A model generated the notes under the pieces. That model saw only the letters and a program-made list of their open reading frames with translations, was not told the DNA's origin and did not search any database. Shown piece by piece: positions 1 to 8,235 of a DNA stretch of 64,000 nucleotides (the stretch's first letter is position 1; every line of letters starts with the position of its first letter). Made by a program: the position numbers and the translations under genes. The stretch comes from CAVPNY01 sp963706905 (GTDB taxonomy: Bacteria; Chloroflexota; Anaerolineae; Anaerolineales; UBA4823). The stretch spans positions 62,001 through 126,000 of the forward strand of contig CAVPNY010000012.1 in NCBI GenBank assembly GCA_963706905.1, in the 5' to 3' direction.

Positions 1-248
1 GCGGCCGTGCCGCTGAGACTGAGTGCCAGGACCAGCAGCCCGATGGCCACCGTGCCCGTAGTCGCCCGCCAAGCCAGACCCAGCAACGCCACCAGCGCGA
101 TGACGACGAAGATCAGTCGCTGCAATATGCACCAGGGGCAGGGCTCCATGCCCAGCGCATGCTGGGTCCACAGCGCCGCGGCCACCGAGCCCAGCCCGAT
201 CAGCGCGATGCCCAGCAGCAGCGCCGCGCGGCGCGAGGCTGCCGTCAC
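1..248 (-). CDS. dsbB: Disulfide bond formation protein B, N-terminal part
   Basis: Inner-membrane quinone reductase that reoxidises periplasmic DsbA. The visible 82 residues start at a GTG that overlaps the ridA stop in a GTGA four-base overlap, so the two genes are translationally coupled. A first membrane segment is followed by the motif EPCPWCILQR, which holds the CxxC cysteine pair and the family's QR signature, and then by further hydrophobic stretches. The gene leaves the window at base 1, so the second cysteine loop cannot be checked. Identification rests on the motif and membrane pattern. Confidence 0.85.
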   Translation of the reverse strand, partial: MTAASRRAALLLGIALIGLGSVAAALWTQHALGMEPCPWCILQRLIFVVIALVALLGLAWRATTGTVAIGLLVLALSLSGTA

Positions 249-703
249 TTGAGTTCGGCGATCAGTTCGATCTCGACGCAGGCGCCGAGCGGCAACTGCG
301 CCACGCCAAAGGCGCTGCGTGCATGCGCGCCGACCTCGGGCCCGAAGACCTGCACCAGCAGTTCGGAGCAGCCGTTGGTCACCAGGTGGTGCTCGGTGAA
401 GGTGGCGGTGCTGTTGACCAGGCTCAGCACCTTGACGATGCGCGCCACGCGGTCGAGTCCGCCGGCGCCGGCCTGCAGTGTGCCCAGCAGGTCGATGGCA
501 ATGGCGCGGGCCGCGGCCTGGCCCTCGTCGGTGTCCATGCTCAGGCCGAGTTGGCCGACCCAGGGTTTGCCGTCCCGGCGTGCGATGTGGCCGGAGATGA
601 ATACCAGCTTGCCGCTGCGCACAAAGGGCACATAGGCGGCGGCCGGCACGGCCAGCGGCGGGAGCGTGATGCCCAGGGCATCGAGTCGGGCTTGAACGGA
701 CAT
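245..703 (-). CDS. RidA/YjgF-family protein
   Basis: A 152-residue protein of the RidA (YjgF/YER057c/UK114) family, whose founding members hydrolyse reactive enamine/imine intermediates in the cytosol. The core shows the family pattern: a VFISGHIA strand near residue 35, and a C-terminal stretch RSAFGVAQLPLGACVEIELIAEL, of which the RxxxG..LP...VEIE pattern is diagnostic. It is longer than canonical RidA (about 128 residues) and resembles the 150-residue subgroup often annotated as 'translation initiation inhibitor'. It lies directly upstream of dsbB on the same strand. The substrate of this subgroup is not known. Confidence 0.85.
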   Translation of the reverse strand: MSVQARLDALGITLPPLAVPAAAYVPFVRSGKLVFISGHIARRDGKPWVGQLGLSMDTDEGQAAARAIAIDLLGTLQAGAGGLDRVARIVKVLSLVNSTATFTEHHLVTNGCSELLVQVFGPEVGAHARSAFGVAQLPLGACVEIELIAELK

Positions 704-793
704 GGTGTGCAGTGCGCAGTGCCGGGGGACGGCATCCTACACTGGCAGCGATGAGCCCAGGCCCTGCCACGCCGGCCTCGAGCCGGCCGCTGG

Positions 794-1549
794 ATGCTGG
801 GCTGGCGCATGGCCGCCGCCGCGTTGGCCTGGCTGGCCGGCATCGGCGTGCAGATGCAGCAGCCGGCGTTGTGGTCCACCGCGCACTACCTGGCGCTGCT
901 GCTGGTCGCGCTGGGCCTGGCGGCGGCCGGTCGGCTGCTGGCACGACGCCGGGCGGGCGGCGATTCCGCAGCGCTGCTGGCGCTGTGCCTGGCGGTGGCC
1001 CTGGCGGGCTTCGGCAGCACCGGCTGGCGGGCCTGCCAGCGTCTGTCGAATCTGCTTCCGGCAGAGCTGGAGGGGCAGGACCTGCAGCTCACCGGTGTCA
1101 TCGCCGGCCTGCCGCAACCGGGGCCGCAAGGAACGCGCTTCGTCCTGCGGGTGGAGCAGGCGCAGCGCGACGGCCTGCCTGTGCGCGTACCAGGGCGTGT
1201 GTCGCTCGGCTGGTATCGCGGCTTCGATGGCGACGCGCTGATTGCCGCGCCGGCGCAGGAGCTGCGGGCCGGCCAGCGCTGGCTGCTGACGGTGCGGCTG
1301 CGCCAACCGCACGGTACGCTCAACCCCGGCGGGTTCGACCTCGAGTTGTGGATGTTCGAGCAGGACCTGCGCGCCAGCGGCACGGTGCGGGCTGCGCCCG
1401 GGGCGCCCAATCGCAAACTGGCCGATGCCGCGGGCCACCCGCTGGACCGTGCACGCCAGTCGGTGCGTGACGCCATCCTGTTGCAAGTCCCCGACGCGAG
1501 GGCGGCCGGCGTGCTGGCGGCCTTGCCGGCCTACACCGACGGCGGCTGA
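794..1549 (+). CDS. comEC: ComEC/Rec2 DNA-uptake channel, N-terminal fragment
   Basis: N-terminal piece of ComEC, the inner-membrane channel for DNA uptake in competence. About 245 residues are present: two or three membrane helices, then the soluble DUF4131 (OB-like) domain with ENxxFD-type features (NPGGFDLELWMFEQDLRASG). The reading frame reaches the point where the Competence domain should begin (QVPDARAAGVLAAL) and loses similarity at about 1,527, stopping at 1,549. The expected continuation (GDQ...SGLHI) is absent. A C-terminal ComEC fragment appears at 7,400. It diverges from ridA/dsbB. Whether the break is genomic or an assembly fault cannot be settled from the sequence. Confidence 0.82.
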   Translation: MLGWRMAAAALAWLAGIGVQMQQPALWSTAHYLALLLVALGLAAAGRLLARRRAGGDSAALLALCLAVALAGFGSTGWRACQRLSNLLPAELEGQDLQLTGVIAGLPQPGPQGTRFVLRVEQAQRDGLPVRVPGRVSLGWYRGFDGDALIAAPAQELRAGQRWLLTVRLRQPHGTLNPGGFDLELWMFEQDLRASGTVRAAPGAPNRKLADAAGHPLDRARQSVRDAILLQVPDARAAGVLAALPAYTDGG

Positions 1550-1875
1550 GCGTACCCAGAATTCATGAAACTGGGTTGCCGTAAAGCAGGCACCCGCCAC
1601 CGGCAGCTCCCGCTGCACAGCCGCCGCGTAAGCCAGCAGCACAAAGGGTCGCCAGTGAGCGGACGCCAATGTCGGCTCTACCGCCGGCACTTCAAGCGGC
1701 CCACAGGCCGCTGTGGGTCGCGTCCAGCCGCTCAACTTGTCGATCTTGAAGGCTGCAAACTGCCGCCTGTTGGCGCGGGTTGCAGACGAAAGCACGTCTG
1801 TGGTGTGAGGTCACGCTTGGCGGGGGGCGAACCGATGTCCTGATGCTTTGCACAGGTGCTGCGATTTCCGACTCC
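1550..1875. other. Intergenic stretch after the comEC break
   Basis: I see no gene I can support here. Short open frames on both strands lack start signals and recognisable domains. The stretch lies between the broken end of comEC and the stop codon of the NTPase-cyclase gene. Confidence 0.4.
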
Positions 1876-3921
1876 TCAAGACTCCAGTCGAAACAGCCGC
1901 ACCCATAGATCGGGTTCGCCCGTATGTGTCTTGCTGACGTTGAAGCGATCTTCCCCTGACGCCGCTGCGACGGGCACGGTGCGCCACAGCGACGGGCGCT
2001 GCAGGAACTGTTCGCGAAACTGCTCCGTGGCCCAGATTTGCCCGGGCTCGACAATCGGCTCGACGCGGGCCGCACACAGGATCGCATCGCCGCCGACGAT
2101 GATCATGCGCAGGTCGCTGTCGCGCTGGCGCGTATGCACCTCGCCGTAGTGCAGGGCAACGCGCAGCCGGGGTTGCCCGGGCGCCTGGTACACCTCATCC
2201 ATCAGATGCCGTGCCGTCTGGGCCAGGGCCACCGGGTCATCGTCGGCGACCAGTGCTGCGTCACCAGCCCCGGTCTCTGCAATGGCCGTCGGCGACGCCC
2301 AGCGCGCAACGGCCTCCTCGAGGGCCTTTCGGACCGGCCCGTCCGCTCCCGCGCGCATCATGCTGCCAAAGCCATGAATGTCCGCCTTCAGCACGCAGCA
2401 CTGGCGCGCACTGGCAGTGCGAGCGGCACCCACCGGCTCGTGCCATGGCCGGTCGTACCCCACGATGTTGAGCCGGTCGATGCGTTGCAGGTATCCCGGA
2501 TTGAGGCGTCCGATCACGTCCGTGAGCACCGGGTGGATCAGGTAGTGGGTCGCGTGGGGTAGTTTGCCGTTGGGCTCCAGAGTGGCCTCGCCCGGGCGAA
2601 GGAAGCGTTGGCGCCACTCGCCGCGCACGCGATCATGCTGGACATAGCCGAGCAGGCCCACGCGGTACAGCGCGCTGAAGGCGTACTTGCCTTCGCTTGC
2701 CTCGGCCATGTGCTCTTCGAAGATGTCCTCCACTTCGGCACGCGTCAGGATGTGCCCGGGCAGGCGGCGGAACAACCGCTCGAGCGCGAGGTTGCCGATG
2801 TAGGGCGCAATCTCGACCAGGTATTCGTGCGCGATCTCGGAGGCCGCCTGGTGGACTGCCTCCATGAGTCGGTGTTCGTTCCTGCGCTCGTCGGAGCGCA
2901 GTGCGACCAGTCGTTCACCGATGGTCATCAGATCGCGCGGTCGCAACAGCGTATGGCGGCAAACGAACTCGAAGGCATCCTCCTCCTCGTGCGTGTAGGT
3001 GTCGGTGACGCCGGATCGCCCAAGGAACGCCTGCAGCGGATGGGCGCGCGCACGGTCCGGCTGAACCATGCGATCGGTCTTCACCAAGCGCACGTTGTTG
3101 ACAAAGATCTCGCGCAGGCTTTCCGGGGAATAGACGATGTCGACCGCGCTGCCGCGGTACTGCTGGACCATCGCAGTGCGCTGCGGCAGCCTTGCGTAGG
3201 CCTCCTTGCGGATGGCAGCGAAGACCTTGAGCCGGTGATTGATGCGCCGCAGTTGGTACGCCACCTCGACCAGGCCCAGCTGCGCGAAGTACCACACGTT
3301 GGGTGACAGCTCGCCGGTCACGCTGGCGCTGCTCGGCTGCTCCTCGACATGCTTGTTGAAATACTCGTCGATGCCATCGATGAAGATGGCCAGCGATGCA
3401 TTCAGCGTGCGCAGCCGTGGCACCAGGTGCCCGTCCGTGTCGGTCGCGCAGCGCTGCAATTCGCTCGGGGTGAAGTCGAGCAGGCGCACGAAATGGTCGA
3501 TGACGCTGTGCAGTCGCACGTCGTTGATCAGACCATTCAAGCGGGCGCCCACCTTCAACCCATCGATCGCACCTACCTGCTTGAGCGTGGCCACTGCGAT
3601 GGCAGTGAGCCAGACCTTCGACCACGGCAGCGGCGAAGCCGAAAAGAAGGCGATGGCCTCGCGGCCGAAGATCTTGTCGCCGATCGGCTTGTCGAGCAGG
3701 TTCCCGCTGGGCAGGCATGTGGCCTGCGCTTCGCGCTGGTAGAGGATGCGCTTGGCCTTGAGCAGCAGTGTCTTGCCGAAGCCCTTGGTGCCGATGATGA
3801 TGAACTTGTCGTCTCGGCCTGGGGTCAGGAAGCCGTCGATCTCGGGCGTGCGGTGCAGCAATGACTCGTCAAAATCCTCAGCGACGCGGATGTCGTCTGC
3901 GTCGACTGTCCATGCGCGCAT
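1876..3921 (-). CDS. P-loop NTPase fused to a class III nucleotide cyclase domain
   Basis: A predicted 681-residue cytosolic signalling protein. The N-terminal half is a P-loop NTPase with Walker A GTKGFGKT (residues 44-51) and Walker B LAIFIDGIDEY (178-187). A helical middle follows. Residues about 505-640 match a class III adenylate/guanylate cyclase: KADIHGFG supplies the first metal aspartate (D514), GAGDAAL the second (D554), and GGDAILCAARVE...PGQI is the family's dimer-core pattern. The ATG at 3921 is chosen because GGGGAGG lies just upstream; the open frame continues further but without a ribosome site. No transmembrane segment is evident. The product nucleotide is not predictable from sequence. 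NTPase-gated cyclases fit stress or phage sensing, but no partner effector is adjacent. Intact, though surrounded by truncated genes. Confidence 0.75.
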   Translation of the reverse strand: MRAWTVDADDIRVAEDFDESLLHRTPEIDGFLTPGRDDKFIIIGTKGFGKTLLLKAKRILYQREAQATCLPSGNLLDKPIGDKIFGREAIAFFSASPLPWSKVWLTAIAVATLKQVGAIDGLKVGARLNGLINDVRLHSVIDHFVRLLDFTPSELQRCATDTDGHLVPRLRTLNASLAIFIDGIDEYFNKHVEEQPSSASVTGELSPNVWYFAQLGLVEVAYQLRRINHRLKVFAAIRKEAYARLPQRTAMVQQYRGSAVDIVYSPESLREIFVNNVRLVKTDRMVQPDRARAHPLQAFLGRSGVTDTYTHEEEDAFEFVCRHTLLRPRDLMTIGERLVALRSDERRNEHRLMEAVHQAASEIAHEYLVEIAPYIGNLALERLFRRLPGHILTRAEVEDIFEEHMAEASEGKYAFSALYRVGLLGYVQHDRVRGEWRQRFLRPGEATLEPNGKLPHATHYLIHPVLTDVIGRLNPGYLQRIDRLNIVGYDRPWHEPVGAARTASARQCCVLKADIHGFGSMMRAGADGPVRKALEEAVARWASPTAIAETGAGDAALVADDDPVALAQTARHLMDEVYQAPGQPRLRVALHYGEVHTRQRDSDLRMIIVGGDAILCAARVEPIVEPGQIWATEQFREQFLQRPSLWRTVPVAAASGEDRFNVSKTHTGEPDLWVRLFRLES

Positions 3922-4256
3922 GGGCCTCCCCTGGCTGGCTGCTTGTTTGCCTGCAAGCATAGGTCCTTCGATTGCGGCCGTCCAGATGGCGTCTCTGTCT
4001 CTGCCCGGTCGGTGTTCCCAAAACCAATGGGCATTCAAGTGATGCGGGCCTGGGCCGACTTGTCCAGGTCGATGGCCGCTTCCCGCCGTTGGATTGCAGG
4101 TGTCGACGGCTGGTGTGGGTCGGGCTGCGACGGCCGACCAATCGGATTCATCGCCGGAAAGCCGGCGTTGAAGGCTCGATGCCCGTAAGCTGCCGCTCGC
4201 CGACGAGTCATTTCGACCCACTTCTGCCTCTGGCGTACGCACCGCAAAGGTCAGCA
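3922..4256. other. Non-coding junction region upstream of the NTPase-cyclase
   Basis: It holds the ribosome-binding site of the minus-strand NTPase-cyclase gene (GGGGAGG complement at about 3926-3932) and probably its promoter. The left end of a truncated CoA-transferase reading frame begins at its right edge. Nothing else is recognisable. Confidence 0.4.
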
Positions 4257-4892
4257 ATGCGGCCCATTGCAGTCAACGGCGTGGCATCCGCGGTCGATTA
4301 TCTTTGCGGCTATATCGGCGCCTTCGCCACGGCGACCGCGCTCTACGCCCGCGCAGTGCGCGGCGGCCAGGGGGACCGCGCGTCCACGTCGCTGGTCGCG
4401 GCGGGCGAGCTCACCGAGCTCCTGTTCCAGAAGGGCGAGCCGCCGGCGAGTGCCGTGGGCCAGAACGCCACCGGCCCGACGCCCGGCCAACGGTGGTACA
4501 GGGTCAAGGACGGCCACATCTTCGCGCGCGCCCCACGCGACGTCTCGGCCGAGGTCGCCGGCAAGACCAAGGTCGAGGCGATCGCCGACCTGAAGCGCCA
4601 GGGGATCGACGCCGTTCCTGTCCAGTCGGTCAGGGAAATCGCTGACATCCACAAGAAGCGGCCGACCACGACCATGAGCTGGCAGCGGACCGAGAAGGAT
4701 GGCTGGTGGTCGGAGATGTTCGCGCCGACCTGGTTCGTCTTCGACAACCAGCCCTTCGGCCGCTCGCGCCCCGCTTCCCGCATGAGGGCGGACGCGCGAG
4801 AGGTGCTGACGGGCCTGGGCTACAGCCCCGCGGAAATCGACCGGCTGGTGCAATCGGGCGCACTCGGCCGGACCGAGTGGGTGAGCGCCTAG
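4257..4892 (+). CDS. CoA-transferase family III (CaiB/BaiF), C-terminal fragment
   Basis: The 211 residues match the C-terminal part of class III CoA-transferases, which move CoA between carboxylic acids. The anchor is DYLCGYIGAFATATALYARAV with RGGQGDRASTSL, the conserved helix/strand that follows the catalytic domain in this family, and the C-terminus GYSPAEIDRLVQSGAL is also typical. Family members are about 380-450 residues, so the N-terminal half with the catalytic aspartate is missing. An ATG at 4257 happens to open the frame but is unlikely to be a true start. A stem-loop follows at 4932. The truncation coincides with the broken state of neighbouring genes. Confidence 0.7.
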   Translation: MRPIAVNGVASAVDYLCGYIGAFATATALYARAVRGGQGDRASTSLVAAGELTELLFQKGEPPASAVGQNATGPTPGQRWYRVKDGHIFARAPRDVSAEVAGKTKVEAIADLKRQGIDAVPVQSVREIADIHKKRPTTTMSWQRTEKDGWWSEMFAPTWFVFDNQPFGRSRPASRMRADAREVLTGLGYSPAEIDRLVQSGALGRTEWVSA

Positions 4893-4931
4893 TCGCCGCA
4901 GCGCATCGCGTCAACGTGCCGCGCCAGAACC

Positions 4932-4960
4932 GCAGCGGCGGGAAGGGTTTCCGCCGCTGC
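4932..4960 (+). terminator. Stem-loop after the CoA-transferase fragment
   Basis: GCAGCGGCGG (4932-4941) and CCGCCGCTGC (4951-4960) form a perfect 10-bp GC-rich stem with a 9-base loop, 40 bases past the stop codon. There is no U-run, so it may be an imperfect or factor-assisted terminator. Confidence 0.45.
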
Positions 4961-5699
4961 ACCGGCCCTCGCCAGTTCTCAGGAAGCTATCGGCTGGCCG
5001 GACGCCACATGCGCCCTGGTAGGAGGAAGATTCGTCAGGGCGAGTATTGAAGCCGATCCACGGGACGTCACGTCGAGCGCGTCGCTTCTCGGCAATCAGA
5101 CACTGAGTTTGATCGTAGGCCTCTTTCGGTTTGGCCAAGTCACGTTGCCCTGGCTGTTGAGACCGACGGTTTTGGCCGGTCCGCGCAGGCCCTGTGCCGG
5201 CTGCGGAATCGGCGCGGTCCTGATGGTACTCAGGCCCCTTGCAGCACAGGCCCAGGCGATGCAGACCGAGGGGGTGCTCTCGCCTTCAGACGCCGATGAG
5301 TGAGGATCATTGCGATGACCTGCAATTCGGGGATGGTGAACGCACTTCGCCGCCGGGAAGCTGCCGGTCAGCACCGACTCTTGATGGCCGACGGCTGCCT
5401 GCTAGGCGAGGTCGTCCAGTGGCCGCGCTGTCCCTCACATTCCCGACATTCAGCCATCGAAGTCGGGTATGCGCCACATTGCTGCCGACCAGTGATGCCA
5501 AGCGAGTACCGGCACCCGACCCGAACCTGCCGCACGTCGTTACGAACACGAAGCCATGAAGCCGATGTTTAGCGCGTTGTCGCATCGTGCGCAGCCGAGC
5601 CCCGCTTCAAAACTCGTCACATCGAAACGCTCGCCGCCGCTCGACCGCAACGCCACTCGACGCTGTAGTGTCACACCGCCGTTAATGCGGGGCCAGCAA
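4961..5699. other. Stretch with no supportable gene
   Basis: About 740 bases of GC-rich sequence in which every open frame is short, lacks a ribosome site and shows no family I recognise. It may be the remains of decayed genes or an intergenic spacer. Confidence 0.4.
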
Positions 5700-6029
5700 T
5701 CAGGCGAACTGCAGCTCTATCTTGCCGGCGCGTCGTCGCACCGGGCTGACAACGATGCTGACATCGTGGCCCAGCTTCGTCAGGAGTTCCAGCAGCTTGG
5801 CTTCGCTGACGCCGCGGAATTGCCCGCGGGTGATGCGGGAGACCTTGGATTGGTCGATCCCCAGCAATTCGGCAGCGTCCTGTTGGGTCAGTCGGCGCGC
5901 TTTGATCGCCCTGGCAATCTCGGCCGCGAGCTGCGACTTGCGTCGCATTTCGGCGGCGTCGGCATAGCCCAGGTCGGCGTAGACGTTGGTACTGCCCTCT
6001 TCGATCGTGATTTCGGTATTGCGGATCAT
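5700..6029 (-). CDS. XRE-type antitoxin / transcriptional regulator (HigA-like)
   Basis: A 109-residue helix-turn-helix protein. Residues about 40-95 (LTQQDAAELLGIDQSKVSRITRGQFRGVSEAKLLELL) show the XRE/HTH fold with the recognition helix around QSKVSRI. The N-terminal segment is a short acidic arm that may contact the toxin. The ATG at 6029 overlaps the stop of the upstream toxin gene in an ATGA overlap, the usual coupling for toxin-first (higBA-like) operons. As in that family it probably neutralises the toxin and represses its own promoter; a candidate operator lies at 6408-6447. Confidence 0.8.
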   Translation of the reverse strand: MIRNTEITIEEGSTNVYADLGYADAAEMRRKSQLAAEIARAIKARRLTQQDAAELLGIDQSKVSRITRGQFRGVSEAKLLELLTKLGHDVSIVVSPVRRRAGKIELQFA

Positions 6030-6418
6030 TGGCGTGCTCCTTGTCTGGCCTGCCAGGCCTCGAAGTCCTGCCTCGCGGCACGAAGTCTCGCGTGAATTAG
6101 ATCCATGTCTTCCTTCGGTGTCCTGATGCCGGTCTTGGACTTCTTCTGGAAGCAATGCAAGACATAGACCCATCCGGCGAACTTGACGGTGTAGACGGCA
6201 CGGTACGTGCTGCCATGATCGTCTTCGACCACCTCCAGCACGCCGGCGGAACCAAAGCCGGTCAAGACCTTGGCATCCTGATGCCTACCACCAGCCTGGG
6301 CGAGGTCGATCGCATGACCGAACAGATCCTTGACGTCTTCCGGCATGGTGTCCAAGTCGCGCTTGGCGGAACTTACCCACTTCAGCGGCTTTCGGCTCTG
6401 CTTAGACATTGGCGTCAT
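6026..6418 (-). CDS. RelE/HigB-like toxin (phage Gp49-like, DUF891)
   Basis: A 130-residue protein of the Gp49-like (DUF891) branch of the RelE/ParE superfamily, which usually act as ribosome-dependent mRNA interferases. The C-terminal half YRAVYTVKFAGWVYVLHCFQKKS followed by a TPKEDMDLIHARL helix is the diagnostic region, with basic and aromatic residues in the usual positions. It is the first gene of a two-gene operon and overlaps the antitoxin by four bases. The start may be the ATG at 6418 or the one at 6409; neither has a clear Shine-Dalgarno sequence, and the operator arm overlaps this region. Confidence 0.8.
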   Translation of the reverse strand: MTPMSKQSRKPLKWVSSAKRDLDTMPEDVKDLFGHAIDLAQAGGRHQDAKVLTGFGSAGVLEVVEDDHGSTYRAVYTVKFAGWVYVLHCFQKKSKTGIRTPKEDMDLIHARLRAARQDFEAWQARQGARQ

Positions 6419-6447
6419 TATGCCAATATGAACATACTGACGCCAAT
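6408..6447. promoter_or_regulatory. Candidate toxin-antitoxin operator
   Basis: ATTGGCGTCA (6408-6417) and TGACGCCAAT (6438-6447) form a perfect 10-bp inverted repeat around the toxin start. A third half-site, GCCAAT at 6422-6427, pairs with ATTGGC at 6408-6413, giving three half-sites in 40 bases. This placement suits autorepression by the HTH antitoxin; binding is inferred. Confidence 0.55.
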
Positions 6448-6684
6448 TTCAGCCAGCGATGTTGGCTTTCGCTGCGGCGGTCGTCGCGGCGCGCCGTGTT
6501 CGATGCCGAACCCGGGTCTGCCGTTCGCCTACTGGGCAAGCATGATGAGACGAGTTGCTCGGAAGTCCAGCGCTGCGACGCTTCCTGACCGGGACCGCGA
6601 GCCCTTCTTCTTGCTCCCGAGCCGACCTGCGGCGTCGGACCTCCCTCGCGCGGTGTTGGCGGTCCCGTCAGCAGGGATACGGGT
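6448..6684. other. Intergenic stretch between the toxin operon and the receptor fragment
   Basis: About 240 bases with no open frame I can support. It should contain the promoter of the toxin-antitoxin operon next to the operator; I cannot pick out a convincing -35/-10 pair. Confidence 0.35.
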
Positions 6685-7396
6685 TCATTCGGGCGTGATG
6701 CCCCGAGCCTTCACCACCCGCGCCCACTGCGCCATCTGCTGCTGCACGAAGGCCTGCGCGGCCTCCGGGCCGCCTTTCTGGATGTCGCCACCGAGCGTGG
6801 CAATGCGCGCCTTCACCTCCGGCGTGTCCAGCGCCTTCTGCAGCGCGGCCGACACCTTGACGACCACCGGCTCAGGCGTGCCGGCCGGCGCCAGCACCAC
6901 GTTCCACTCGTAGACTTCGGCGCCAGGCACGCCGGCCTCGGCCAGCGTGGGCACGTCCGGCAGGATGGGCGAGCGCTTGGCTGAGGTCACGGCGAGCGCG
7001 CGCAGCTTGCCGCTCTGGATGTGCTGCAACGTGGACGCCAGGTTGCCGAAGAACACTGGCACCTGGCCGCCGATCACGTCGTTGAGCGCGGGCCCGCCGC
7101 CTTTGTAGGGGACGTGCACCATGTCCACCTTGGCGGCCGATTCGAACAGGGCGCCGGCCAGATGCTGGGCCGAGCCGTTGCCGGAGGACGCGAACGACAC
7201 CGCGTCCTTCTTGACCTTGGCGGCGGCGATCAGCTCGACAACGTTTTTCGCCGGGAACTGCGCATTGACCAACACCACGTTGGGGAACAGCGCGATCACG
7301 CCGATGACACGGAACGCCTTCTCGGTGTCGTAGGGCATCTTGGCGTAGAGCGATGGATTCACCGCGAAGGACGAGGCATCCAGCATCAGTGTGTAG
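6685..7396 (-). CDS. Tripartite tricarboxylate (Bug/TctC) receptor, C-terminal fragment
   Basis: About 235 residues of a periplasmic Bug-family receptor, the substrate-binding part of TTT transporters that are abundant in Burkholderiales. Diagnostic stretches are YTLMLDASSFAVNPSLY, SSGNGSAQHLAGALF, VPYKGGGPALNDVIGGQVPVFF and LPDVPTLAEAGVPGAE. The signal peptide and first 90 or so residues are missing: similarity ends at about 7,396, exactly where the opposite strand becomes ComEC sequence. The frame stays open across the join, but those codons belong to ComEC's antisense. The ligand cannot be predicted. Confidence 0.8.
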
Positions 7397-8176
7397 GCCA
7401 GCGCGCTGGTGCAGGCGCTGGTGGCCGCACTGCAACTGTTGGCCGGATGGCCAGGCGGTCTATGGACGGCCGCTGCCGCACCAAGCTGGGGCATGGCGTT
7501 CGGCCTTCTAGGCGGCACGCTGTTGGTCATGCCGCTGCCCTGGCGACTGCGGGCGCTGGGTCTGCCGTTGTTGCTGCCACTGCTGGCGCCGCCCCTGCCG
7601 CGGCCGGCGCCGGGCGAGTTCGAGGTGCTCGCGGCCGACATCGGCCTGCTTGCCACCGGCGTGCCGCACCGGCGCTGCACTGCCGGCCAGACCTGGGACT
7701 GGGACGGCGTGCGCTTCGAACTGCTGCACCCACGGCAGGCCGACTTCGTGGCGTCGGCCAGGCCCAATGCGCTGAGCTGTGTGCTGCGCGTGCAGGGGCA
7801 GGGCGGCCGCAGCCTGCTGCTGACCGGCGACATCGAGGCGGCCCAGGAGGCTGCGTTGGTGGATCGCCTCGGGCTGGCATTGCGCAGCCAGGTGCTGTTG
7901 GTGCCTCACCACGGCAGCAAGACCTCGTCGAGCGACGCCTTCATTGGCGCGGTCGCGCCCGGCACGGCCGTGGTGCAAGTGGCCGACCGCAGCCGTTTCG
8001 GGCATCCTGCGCCCGAGGTGCTGGCGCGCTTTCAGGCGCTGGGCGTGGAACTGCGGCGCAGCGACGCCTGTGGCGCCTGGATCTGGAATGCGCAGGGCGT
8101 GAGCAGTTGCCAGCGCGAGACCGGCGCGCGTTACTGGCATCATCGGGTGAACGCCGGCCCGGGGGCCGGACCCTGA
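7397..8176 (+). CDS. comEC: ComEC/Rec2, C-terminal fragment with a deleted beta-lactamase-fold core
   Basis: This continues ComEC: the last membrane helices, then the start of the metallo-beta-lactamase-like domain (FEVLAADIG), and its end (CVLRVQGQGGRSLLLTGDIE, LLVPHHGSKTSSS, VVQVADRSRFGHPAPEVL). Between AADIG and LLATGVPHRRC, near 7,646, about 60-70 residues usual in the family are absent. These normally carry the DAGP and HxDxDH metal motifs. With the middle of the protein missing (1,527 to 7,396) this cannot be a functional channel as it stands. The C-terminus is followed after 59 bases by the transglutaminase gene. Confidence 0.8.
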   Translation, partial: ASALVQALVAALQLLAGWPGGLWTAAAAPSWGMAFGLLGGTLLVMPLPWRLRALGLPLLLPLLAPPLPRPAPGEFEVLAADIGLLATGVPHRRCTAGQTWDWDGVRFELLHPRQADFVASARPNALSCVLRVQGQGGRSLLLTGDIEAAQEAALVDRLGLALRSQVLLVPHHGSKTSSSDAFIGAVAPGTAVVQVADRSRFGHPAPEVLARFQALGVELRRSDACGAWIWNAQGVSSCQRETGARYWHHRVNAGPGAGP

Positions 8177-8235
8177 ATGCCGCAGATGGCCCGCCCCTTG
8201 CATTCGAGCCCCCGACGCCATCGCAGGAGCCCGTT

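Noticed and set aside
737..1795. A 352-codon open frame on the minus strand opposite comEC
   Set aside because: It is antisense to a recognisable ComEC domain; high GC content makes such shadow frames common.
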